Assembly (NCBI GenBank): GCA_030765065.1
Contig: CM060984.1
Span: 103,149,488 to 103,213,487 of the forward strand
Source of the DNA: Deroplatys truncata
Taxonomy: Eukaryota > Arthropoda > Insecta > Mantodea > Mantidae
Reading direction: 5' to 3'
Length of the DNA stretch: 64,000 nt
Below are positions 22,739 through 33,184 of the stretch, one piece after another. Below the pieces are notes generated by a model that was not told where the DNA came from, made no database searches, and saw only the letters and a program-made list of their open reading frames with translations. Every line of letters begins with the position of its first letter. Within the stretch, counting starts at the first letter, position 1. Both the position numbers and the translations under genes were made by a program.

Positions 22739-23375
22739 TGAATAACGCATTTGAGAAAAAGTATAAGTATTGGAAAATTTAAGGAAATAACAAGCAATAT
22801 CTCGAAAACGGTTCACTCAACAAAAGAAACGTATATGACATAAGTTGTGTATTTTAACGCGATCTACATTTTTTGTGTAGTAAAATTTTGTCTATCTCTT
22901 ATGGTTTACCAGTTATGCAAAAAAGTCGTTCACAATGAAGAATATTTTTGGAGACATTCCCAGAAAATTCGAGATATACATTTTATTTGACATGACAATA
23001 TCTTAAACATATGATGTTTTAATCAAAATCGTTAGAGCCGTTTTTGAGAAAATTAAAATTTTCGAAAAATGTTCCATGTAAAGGGTAGTCTGGGGTGGGG
23101 GGATTTTCTTGAAAACCTTCGTGTCGCATCTCTGGAAGATACTGAACCTAAATACCAAGTTTGGTGTTTATCCGACTGTTCGTTTTTGAGTTATGCTGTT
23201 CACAGACACACAGACACACAGACAGACACACACACGGACATGTTTCCAAAAATGCTTTTTTTTTTTGGATTCAGAGATTCTCAAAACATGTATTTCCAGT
23301 GAAATCTCGGTAACGAATTTTTGGGTGGAATGCAATACTTCCCCTACTTACTATACGTAGTAGAGAAAGTAAAAA
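22739..23375 (-). repeat. Left arm: 637-bp tandem duplicate of family A
   Basis: Every landmark recurs 637 bp after its position in the preceding copy (for example 'atgttccatgtaaagggta' at 22432 and 23069). The two look identical or nearly so. This is a recent tandem duplication inside the arm, and it is mirrored at about 30980-31617. Confidence 0.85.
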
Positions 23376-25440
23376 TGAATAACGCATTTGAGATAAAGTA
23401 TAAGTATTGGAAAATTTAAGGAAATAACAAGCAATATCTCGAAAATGGTTCACTCAACTAAAAAAAAATGTATATGACATAAATTGTGTATTTTAACGCG
23501 ATCTACATTTTTTGTGTAGTAAAATTTTGGCTATCTCTTATGGTTTACCAGTTATGCATACTGAACCTAAATACCAAGTTTGGTGTTTATCCGACTGTTC
23601 GTTTTTGAGTTATGCTGTTCACAGACACACAGACGCACAGACAGACAGACACACAGACACACAGACACACAGACAGACACACACACGGACATGTTTCCAA
23701 AAATGCTTTTTTTTTTCTGGATTCAGTGATTCTCAAAACATGTATTTCCAGTGAAATCTCGGTATCGAATTTTTGGGTGGAATGCAATACTTCCCCTACT
23801 TACTATACGTAGTAGAGAAAGTAAAAATGAATAACGCATTTGAGAAAAAGTATAAGTATTGGAAAATTTAAAGGAAATAACAAGCAATATCTCGAAAAAC
23901 GGTTCACTCAACAAAATAAATGTATATGGCATAAGTTGTGTATTTTAACGCGATCTACATTTTTTGTGTAGCAAACTTTTGTCTATCTCTTACGGTTTAT
24001 CAGTTATGAAAAAGTCGTTCACAATGAAGAATTCTTTTGGAGACATTCCCAGAAAATTCGAGATATACATTTCATTTCTCTCGACATTATCTTAAATATA
24101 TGATATTTTCATCAAAATCGTTAGAGCCATTTTTTAATACAAAGAGAACGGGATTTCACAAGTGAAACAGTACTGTGATAACGATACCACTGAAACAAAA
24201 AAAAAAAATCTGATGTGTAACACTCACATGACTTTCTCAACTCTTGTACAAAGTATTTTTACAAACGCTTATTCGCCATCTAGTTCATGTTAATCGAGAT
24301 AAACATTTGCAAAATCTATTTTATTGCTAATTTTCTTGTATAAAAAAAAAAATCTGATGTGTAACACTCACATGACGTTCTCTACTCTTGTACAAAGTAT
24401 TTTTACAAACGCTTATGCTCCATCTAGTTCATGTTAATTGAGATAAACATTTGCAAACTCTATTTTATTGCTAATTTTCTTGTAGATGTAGGGGAAAATA
24501 TATTTACAAGGGGAATATAGAAAAACAGTAGCCTTTAAGCACATACATATCTCTTAATAGCTGGTTGCTATGTGCAGCACCATTCTTTTTGCCACAGATT
24601 AATACTGTTTGCATATCAAAGACAAAAAAAAATGAATAACGAAGTCCCATTTGAGAAAATAAATATTGGAAAATTAACAAACAATATCTCGAAAACGGTT
24701 CACTCAACAACAAAAATGTATATTACATAAGATGTGTATTTTAACGCGATCTACATTTTTTGTGTAGTAAAATTTTGTCTATCTCTTACGGTTTTTCAGT
24801 TATGAAAAAGACGTTCACAATGAAGAATACTTTTGGAGACATTCCCAGAAAATTCGAGATATACATTTCATTTCTCACGACATTATATTAAACATACGAT
24901 ATTTTTCATCAAAATCGTTAGAGCCATTTTTTTTAATACAAAGAGAACGGGATTTCACAAGTGAAACAGTACTGTGATAACGATACCAACAAAACTAATT
25001 ATTATTCACCCACTGAAACACATAAAAAAAATCTGATGTGTAACACTCACATGACTTTTCTCATCTCTTTTACAAAGTATTTTTACAAACGCTTATTCCC
25101 CATCTAGTTCATGTTAATCGAGATAAACATTTGCAAACTCTATTTTATTGCTAATTTTCTTGTAGATGTAGGGAAAATATATTTACAAGGGGAATATAGA
25201 AAAACAGTAGCCTTTAAGCACATACATATCTCTTAATAGCTGGTTGCTATGTGCAGTACCATTCTTTTTGCCACAGATTAATACTCTTTGCATATCAAAG
25301 ACAAAAAAAAAATGAATAACGAATTCCCATTTGAGAAAATAACTATTGGAAAATTTAAGTAAATAACAAGCAATATCTCGAAAACGGTTCACTCAACAAT
25401 AAAGATGTATATGACATAAGTTGTGTATTTTAACGCGATC
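23376..25440 (-). repeat. Left arm: further deleted and rearranged family A copies
   Basis: A third tandem copy (23376-23826) lacks about 0.5 kb between 'ggtttaccagttatgcat' and 'actgaacctaaatacc'. Further partial copies follow to 25440, several joined to a recurring stretch reading 'agagaacgggatttcac..tactgtgataacgata' (24142-24192 and 24942-24992). That stretch is not part of the standard family and may mark a second element. The right arm mirrors all of this at 28918-30980. Confidence 0.7.
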
Positions 25441-25905
25441 TACATACTTTCGTACTCACCTATAAGATATAGAGGGTAGAGGTCGTACGAACGTAGCACT
25501 TTGAGAATTTATATTCAACAGTTGGTGTTACTCCTTAGAAAGGAAGTATCTGCTGATTTTTATTTAATTCTTTACATTTTACATAACACGTATGCACTGG
25601 CACAACACAAAAGCACTACACACGATACTCAGTTTTAATATTTGCACTAATAACATCAGGAATAACTGAAGTCTGCAAACAGTCATTTCCCATGTGCAGC
25701 CTTACGTACAGAGAACGTGTGTGGCTGATCTATGTGTAAAACGAGCCTGAGAGCGGATGTACGTCAGCGGTAAAATCTTTTAAATGCATTTTTATTGGCG
25801 ATGGTAGAAATCGTGCAGTGGTGGATCGTGAAAATTCATATAAATGGATGTATCACCTCATAATAAGCCTCTATATACCAAGAATATTGAGTTTTTAAAA
25901 AGTCA
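25441..25905 (-). promoter_or_regulatory. Left arm: TATA-like segment with splice-donor consensus
   Basis: Its mirror on the plus strand is 28453-28918. Reading outward on the minus strand, a TATATAGAGG box (near 25877) lies directly beside the 76-bp array. About 430 bp later comes CTTATAG/GTGAGTACG, a strong 5' splice-site consensus (near 25450). No convincing open frame lies between. This could be a promoter plus non-coding first exon, but the evidence is motif-level only. Confidence 0.35.
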
Positions 25906-26960
25906 GCAACTGTACCTGTGTTTCTATACGTGAACGTCAGATGGCAGCTTCGATACGTGTCCACGGAGACCTTAGTGCTAGGCAACTGTACCTCTGTTTC
26001 TATACGTGAACGGCAGATTGCAGCTTCGATACGTGTCCACGGAGACCTTAGTGCTAGGCAACTGTACCTCTGTTTCTATACGTGAACGGCAGATTGCAGC
26101 TTCGATACGTGTCCACGGAGACCTTAGTGCTAGGCAACTGCACCTCTGTTTCTATACGTGAACGGCAGATTGCAGCTTCGATACGTGTCCACGGAGACCT
26201 TAGCGCTAGGCAACTGCACCTCTGTTTCTATACGTGAACGGCAGATTGCAGCTTCGATACGTGTCCACGGAGACCTTAGTGCTAGGCAACTGTACCTCTG
26301 TTTCTATACGTGAACGGCAGATTGCAGCTTCGATACGTGTCCACGGAGACCTTAGTGCTAGGCAACTGTACCTGTGTTTCTATACGTGAACGGCAGATTG
26401 CAGCTTCGATACGTGTCCACGGAGACCTTAGTGCTAGGCAACTGCACCTCTGTTTCTATACGTGAACGGCAGATTGCAGCTTCGATACGTGTCCACGGAG
26501 ACCTTAGCGCTAGGCAACTGCACCTCTGTTTCTATACGTGAACGGCAGATTGCAGCTTCGATACGTGTCCACGGAGACCTTAGTGCTAGGCAACTGTACC
26601 TCTGTTTCTATACGTGAACGGCAGATTGCAGCTTCGATACGTGTCCACGGAGACCTTAGTGCTAGGCAACTGCACCTCTGTTTCTATACGTGAACGGCAG
26701 ATTGCAGCTTCGATACGTGTCCACGGAGACCTTAGCGCTAGGCAACTGCACCTCTGTTTCTATACGTGAACGGCAGATTGCAGCTTCGATACGTGTCCAC
26801 GGAGACCTTAGTGCTAGGCAACTGTACCTGTGTTTCTATACGTGAACGTCAGATGGCAGCTTCGATACGTGTCCACGGAGACCTTAGTGTTAGGCAACTG
26901 TACCTCTGTTTCTATACGTGAACGGCAGATTGCAGCTTCGATACGTGTCCACGGAGACCT
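25906..26960. repeat. 76-bp tandem array, left (about 14 copies)
   Basis: The unit starts GCAACTGTACCTCTG and repeats at 25906, 25982, 26058, 26134 and so on, with an exact 76-bp period. Units differ at a few positions (TAC/CAC, AGTG/AGCG, GTC/GGC), and the first and a late unit share 'gaacgtcagatggcag'. Each unit has two TACGTG cores (TATACGTGAACG and GATACGTGTCC). The right array is shorter, so copy number is the main difference between the arms. Confidence 0.95.
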
Positions 26961-27480
26961 TTCGCTTCAGGTGACAAAATAACACTAGGCACTTGTGTGC
27001 CGTGGTGTAAGCCGCAATCACGGTATTGGTAGCGTGGATCTCCTTGGGGCTCTCCTCGGAGTTACCTCAACACCACGTACATGACCTGGTTCGTCACGGG
27101 TACGCAGGTCTGCACTACCACTTCCTCGGCGTTGAGCAGGCCCAGGAGGCGATCGTACCGGTACACCAGCTAGCACGTGGACATGTTATCGCGCTGTGGT
27201 GTTGCGTGTGCGAGGTATGGAAACTCAAGGACGCAAAACATGCACGACCGAGGGTTAAAAAGCAGAACAAGTAGTGACGTGGAGCGTTGTGATTGGTGTA
27301 AATAAGACGATCTCTGATAGGTGGACAAATTGAAATAACGTGATGTGATAGGCGAAAATAAAATCAAAGGTGATTGGATGAAAAATGACGAGAAGGAATT
27401 AGCGGTGAATTTGTGAACTAAGATGGCGAAGATTTTTTTTTTTAAAAAATAGGATAATATAAGTACGGCAACTGTAACGG
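26961..27480. other. Unique loop of the palindromic element
   Basis: This is the only long part of the element without a mirror copy. It holds the exon-like stretch at 27066-27169 and then a degraded version of the arms' CRE/CCAAT block (27273-27380: GTGACGTGG, GATTGGTG, GATTGGATG). A final AAGATGGCG precedes a T/A run. Confidence 0.7.
27066..27169 (-). pseudogene. Exon-like fragment of unknown gene in the loop
   Basis: The minus strand has 34 codons open between an AG (GTGCTAG) and a donor-like GAG/GTAACT. The peptide begins LVYRYDRLLGLLNAEE and continues VVVQTCVPVTNQVMYVVL. About 32 of 35 third positions are G or C, utterly unlike the AT-rich neighbourhood, which is a strong coding signature. 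The pyrimidine tract before the acceptor is weak. I do not recognise the protein. It may be a captured host exon or a piece of a lost element gene. The plus-strand frame across it is its antisense shadow. Confidence 0.4.
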
Positions 27481-27492
27481 TTTACGGCAAAC

Positions 27493-27579
27493 GCGCGCCG
27501 CGCAATGCGTCACGCCGGGCATCTTGCTCAATATGATTTTTGTTTTATTGCCCGGGCGTGACGCATTGCGCGGCGCGCA
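27493..27579. repeat. GC-rich hairpin at the loop/array junction
   Basis: GCGCGCCGCGCAATGCGTCA at 27493-27512 pairs with TGACGCATTGCGCGGCGCGC at 27559-27578. The stem continues about 8 bp further inward with one bulge, giving about 28 bp and a 29-nt AT-rich loop. It lies exactly where the right tandem array begins. A recombination or replication-fold-back point is plausible. Confidence 0.9.
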
Positions 27580-28452
27580 ATCTGCCGTTCACGTATAGAA
27601 ACAGAGGTGCAGTTGCCTAGCACTAAGGTCTCCGTGGACACGTATCGAAGCTGCAATCTGACGTTCACGTATAGAAACAGAGGTGCAGTTGCCTAGCACT
27701 AAGGTCTCCGTGGACACGTATCGAACCTGCAATCTCCCGTTCACGTATAGAAACAGAGGTACAGTTGCCTAGCACTAAGGTCTCCGTGGACACGTATTGA
27801 AGCTGCAATCTGCCGTTCACGTATAGAAACAGAGGTGCAGTTGCCTAGCACTAAGGTCTCCGTGGATACGTATCGAAGCTGCAATCTGCCGTTCACGTAT
27901 AGAAACAGAGGTGCAGTTGCCTAGCACTAAGGTCTCCGTGGACACGTATCGAAGCTGCAATCTGCCGTTCACGTATAGAAACACAGGTACAGTTGCCTAG
28001 CACTAAGGTCTCCGTGGACACGTATCGAAGCTGCAATCTGCCGTTCACGTATAGAAACAGAGGTACAGTTGCCTAGCACTAAGGTCTCCGTGGACACGTA
28101 TCGAAGCTGCAATTTGCCGTTCACGTATAGAAACAGAGGTGCAGTTGCCTAGCGCTAAGGTCTCCGTGGACACGTATCGAAGCTGCAATCTGCCGTTCAC
28201 GTATAGAAACAGAGGTGCAGTTGCCTAGCACTAAGGTCTCCGTGGACACGTATCGAAGCTGCAATCTGCCGTTCACGTATAGAAACAGAGGTACAGTTGC
28301 CTAGCACTAAGGTCTCCGTGGACACGTATCGAAGCTGCAATCTGCCGTTCACGTATAGAAACAGAGGTACAGTTGCCTAGCACTAAGGTCTCCGTGGACA
28401 CGTATCGAAGCTGCCATCTGACGATCACGTATAGAAACACAGGTACAGTTGC
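27579..28452. repeat. 76-bp tandem array, right (about 11.5 copies)
   Basis: The array has the same 76-bp unit in reverse orientation, starting CTGCCGTTCACGTATAG after the GC hairpin and ending CAGTTGC. It is about 180 bp shorter than the left array. Individual units carry private changes (for example 'gaacctgcaatctcccg' near 27725), so it is not a simple mirror copy unit by unit. Confidence 0.95.
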
Positions 28453-28918
28453 TGACTTTTTAAAAACTCAATATTCTTGGTATATAGAGGCTTATTATGA
28501 GGTGATACATCCATTTATATGAATTTTCACGATCCACCACTGCACGATTTCTACCATCGCCAATAAAAATGCATTTAAAAGATTTTACCGCTGACGTACA
28601 TCCGCTCTCAGGCTCTTTTTACACATAGATCAGCCACACACGTTCTCTGTACGTAAGGCTGCACATGGGAAATGACTGTTTGCAGACTTCAGTTATTCCT
28701 GATGTTATTAGTGCAAATATTAAAACTGAGTATCGTGTGTAGTGCTTTTGTGTTGTGCCAGTGCATACGTGTTATGTAAAATGTAAAGAATTAAATAAAA
28801 ATCAGCAGATACTTCCTTTCTAAGGAGTAACACCAACTGTTGAATATAAATTCTCAAAGTGCTACGTTCGTACGACCTCTACCCTCTATATCTTATAGGT
28901 GAGTACGAAAGTATGTAG
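28453..28918 (+). promoter_or_regulatory. Right arm: TATA-like segment with splice-donor consensus
   Basis: This is the mirror of 25441-25905. TATATAGAGG at about 28480 follows the tandem array at once, and CTTATAG/GTGAGTACG lies near 28905. Any transcript would run outward through the arm's family A pieces. Confidence 0.35.
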
Positions 28919-31900
28919 ATCGCGTTAAAATACACAACTTATGTCATATACATCTTTATTGTTGAGTGAACCGTTTTCGAGATATTGCTTGTTATTTACT
29001 TAAATTTTCCAATAGTTATTTTCTCAAATGGGAATTCGTTATTCATTTTTTTTTTGTCTTTGATATGCAAAGAGTATTAATCTGTGGCAAAAAGAATGGT
29101 ACTGCACATAGCAACCAGCTATTAAGAGATATGTATGTGCTTAAAGGCTACTGTTTTTCTATATTCCCCTTGTAAATATATTTTCCCTACATCTACAAGA
29201 AAATTAGCAATAAAATAGAGTTTGCAAATGTTTATCTCGATTAACATGAACTAGATGGGGAATAAGCGTTTGTAAAAATACTTTGTACAAGAGATGAGAA
29301 AAGTCATGTGAGTGTTACACATCAGATTTTTTTTATGTGTTTCAGTGGGTGAATAATAATTAGTTTTGTTGGTATCGTTATCACAGTACTGTTTCACTTG
29401 TGAAATCCCGTTCTCTTTGTATTAAAAAAAATGGCTCTAACGATTTTGATGAAAAATATCGTATGTTTAATATAATGTCGTGAGAAATGAAATGTATATC
29501 TCGAATTTTCTGGGAATGTCTCCAAAAGTATTCTTCATTGTGAACGTCTTTTTCATAACTGAAAAACCGTAAGAGATAGACAAAATTTTACTACACAAAA
29601 AATGTAGATCGCGTTAAAATACACATCTTATGTAATATACATTTTTGTTGTTGAGTGAACCGTTTTCGAGATATTGTTTGTTAATTTTCCAATATTTATT
29701 TTCTCAAATGGGACTTCGTTATTCATTTTTTTTGTCTTTGATATGCAAACAGTATTAATCTGTGGCAAAAAGAATGGTGCTGCACATAGCAACCAGCTAT
29801 TAAGAGATATGTATGTGCTTAAAGGCTACTGTTTTTCTATATTCCCCTTGTAAATATATTTTCCCCTACATCTACAAGAAAATTAGCAATAAAATAGAGT
29901 TTGCAAATGTTTATCTCAATTAACATGAACTAGATGGAGCATAAGCGTTTGTAAAAATACTTTGTACAAGAGTAGAGAACGTCATGTGAGTGTTACACAT
30001 CAGATTTTTTTTTTTATACAAGAAAATTAGCAATAAAATAGATTTTGCAAATGTTTATCTCGATTAACATGAACTAGATGGCGAATAAGCGTTTGTAAAA
30101 ATACTTTGTACAAGAGTTGAGAAAGTCATGTGAGTGTTACACATCAGATTTTTTTTTTGTTTCAGTGGTATCGTTATCACAGTACTGTTTCACTTGTGAA
30201 ATCCCGTTCTCTTTGTATTAAAAAATGGCTCTAACGATTTTGATGAAAATATCATATATTTAAGATAATGTCGAGAGAAATGAAATGTATATCTCGAATT
30301 TTCTGGGAATGTCTCCAAAAGAATTCTTCATTGTGAACGACTTTTTCATAACTGATAAACCGTAAGAGATAGACAAAAGTTTGCTACACAAAAAATGTAG
30401 ATCGCGTTAAAATACACAACTTATGCCATATACATTTATTTTGTTGAGTGAACCGTTTTTCGAGATATTGCTTGTTATTTCCTTTAAATTTTCCAATACT
30501 TATACTTTTTCTCAAATGCGTTATTCATTTTTACTTTCTCTACTACGTATAGTAAGTAGGGGAAGTATTGCATTCCACCCAAAAATTCGATACCGAGATT
30601 TCACTGGAAATACATGTTTTGAGAATCACTGAATCCAGAAAAAAAAAAGCATTTTTGGAAACATGTCCGTGTGTGTGTCTGTCTGTGTGTCTGTGTGTCT
30701 GTGTGTCTGTCTGTCTGTGCGTCTGTGTGTCTGTGAACAGCATAACTCAAAAACGAACAGTCGGATAAACACCAAACTTGGTATTTAGGTTCAGTATGCA
30801 TAACTGGTAAACCATAAGAGATAGCCAAAATTTTACTACACAAAAAATGTAGATCGCGTTAAAATACACAATTTATGTCATATACATTTTTTTTAGTTGA
30901 GTGAACCATTTTCGAGATATTGCTTGTTATTTCCTTAAATTTTCCAATACTTATACTTTTTCTCAAATGCGTTATTCATTTTTACTTTCTCTACTACGTA
31001 TAGTAAGTAGGAGAAGTATTGCATTCCACCCAAAAATTCGTTACCGAGATTTCACTGGAAATACATGTTTTGAGAATCTCTGAATCCAAAAAAAAAAGCA
31101 TTTTTGGAAACATGTCCGTGTGTGTGTCTGTCTGTGTGTCTGTGTGTCTGTGAACAGCATAACTCAAAAACGAACAGTCGGATAAACACCAAACTTGGTA
31201 TTTAGGTTCAGTATCTTCCAGAGATGCGACACGAAGGTTTTCAAGAAAATCCCCCCACCCCAGACTACCCTTTACATGGAACATTTTTCGAAAATTTTAA
31301 TTTTCTCAAAAACGGCTCTAACGATTTTGATTAAAACATCATATGTTTAAGATATTGTCATGTCAAATAAAATGTATATCTCGAATTTTCTGGGAATGTC
31401 TCCAAAAATATTCTTCATTGTGAACGACTTTTTTGCATAACTGGTAAACCATAAGAGATAGACAAAATTTTACTACACAAAAAATGTAGATCGCGTTAAA
31501 ATACACAACTTATGTCATATACGTTTCTTTTGTTGAGTGAACCGTTTTCGAGATATTGCTTGTTATTTCCTTAAATTTTCCAATACTTATACTTTTTCTC
31601 AAATGCGTTATTCATTTTTACTTTCTCTACTACGTATAGTAGGTAGGGGAAGTATTGCATTCCACCCAAAAATTCGTTACCGAGATTTCACTGGAAATAC
31701 ATGTTTTGAGAATCTCTGAATCCAAAAAAAAAAAAGCATTTTTGGAAACATGTCCGTGTGTGTGTCTGTCTGTGTGTCTGTGTGTCTGTGAACAGCATAA
31801 CTCAAAAACGAACAGTCGGATAAACACCAAACTTGGTATTTAGGTTCAGTATCTTCCAGAGATGCGACACGAAGGTTTTCAAGAAAATCCCCCCACCCCA

Positions 31901-32390
31901 GACTACCCTTTACATGGAACATTTTTCGAAAATTTTAATTTTCTCAAAAACGGCTCTAACGATTTTGATTAAAACATCATATGTTTAAGATATTGTCATG
32001 TCAAATAAAATGTATATCTCGAATTTTCTGGGAATGTCTCCAAAAATATTCTTCATTGTGAACGACTTTTTTGCATAACTAGTAAACCATAAGAGATAGA
32101 CAAAATTTTACTACACAAAAAATGTAGATCGCGTTAAAATACACAACTTATGTCATATACGTTTCTTTTGTTGAGTGAACCGTTTTCGAGATATTGCTTG
32201 TTATTTCCTTAAATTTTCCAATACTTATACTTTTTCTCAAATTCGTTTATTCATTTTTTTTATGTCCTGAACATGCAAACAGAATGGAATTCGCCACATA
32301 GCAACCAGCGTTAAAATATTTGACTATCGCTTAAAAGCTACCAATTAGATTGTACAAGAGTAGAGAAAGTCATGTGAGTGTAACACATCA
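28919..32390 (+). repeat. Right arm: family A cluster (mirror of left)
   Basis: This is the reverse-complement counterpart of 21961-25440, including the internally deleted copy (about 30530-30980) and the 637-bp tandem pair (about 30980-32250). Differences from the left arm are a few substitutions and homopolymer-length changes, for example in the A runs near 31090 and 31730. Confidence 0.85.
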
Positions 32391-32412
32391 GTTTTTTTTT
32401 ATACGCTACTAT

Positions 32413-32451
<39 letters not shown>

Positions 32452-33184
32452 CGCGAGTACGTGCCTAGTATCCGTGCGCCACAAGCCAAAACGACGACGT
32501 TATAGAAAAACTTTATCATTTGCCTACCGGCCAGGGACAACCGCTAAAAAACCTGAAAAAAGCTCTAAGAGTATTCTAACGCTTACCGATCTGGAAAACC
32601 CGTGAAAACAAGATAGTACACTTTTGAGGTATTGCTTGTTATTTCCTTAAATTTTTCAATACTTTTTTACTTTCTCTACTACGTATAGTAAGTAGGGGAA
32701 GTATTGCATTCCGCCCAAAAATTCGATACCGAGATTTCACCGGAAATACACGTTTTGAGACCTCCTGAATCAAAAAAAAAAAAAAAAAAGCATTTTTGGA
32801 AACATGTCCGTGTGTGTGTGCCTGTCTGTGTGTCTGTCTGTCTCTCTGTGTGTGTGTGTGTGCGCGCCAGTACGTGCCTAGTATCCGTGCGCCGACAAGG
32901 TAAAACTTCATCATTTGCCTACCGGGCAGGGACAACCGCTAAAAACCTGAGAAAACCTCCAAAATTAGAAACGCCTTCGTCAACCAGTACAGAAAACGCC
33001 TACCAACCAGGGAAAACCTATGAAAAAGCAGAAAGAGCTTGCATTTGTTTACCATCCGCAGAAAACTCCCAAAAAAAAAAAAAAACTAGTCATTTTAAAA
33101 AAAAAAAAGGAAAAAGACGAATAATATAAGTATGGTAGAAACAGCTTGCATTCGTCTACCAACCAGAGAAAACCCCCGAAACAC
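32391..33184. repeat. Right arm: SINE-tail pieces and microsatellites (mirror of left)
   Basis: This is the counterpart of 21166-21960, with (TG)n(CG)n at 32417-32456 and TG/TC tracts at 32810-32862. A runs near 32770 and 33070-33110 differ slightly in length from the left arm. Confidence 0.75.

Noticed and set aside
27026-27274. 82-codon plus-strand frame in the loop
   Set aside because: It is the antisense of the GC3-rich minus-strand exon-like stretch, which fits coding composition far better.
25906-28452. CRISPR-like array
   Set aside because: The units are contiguous 76-bp tandem copies with no unique spacers, in eukaryotic DNA.
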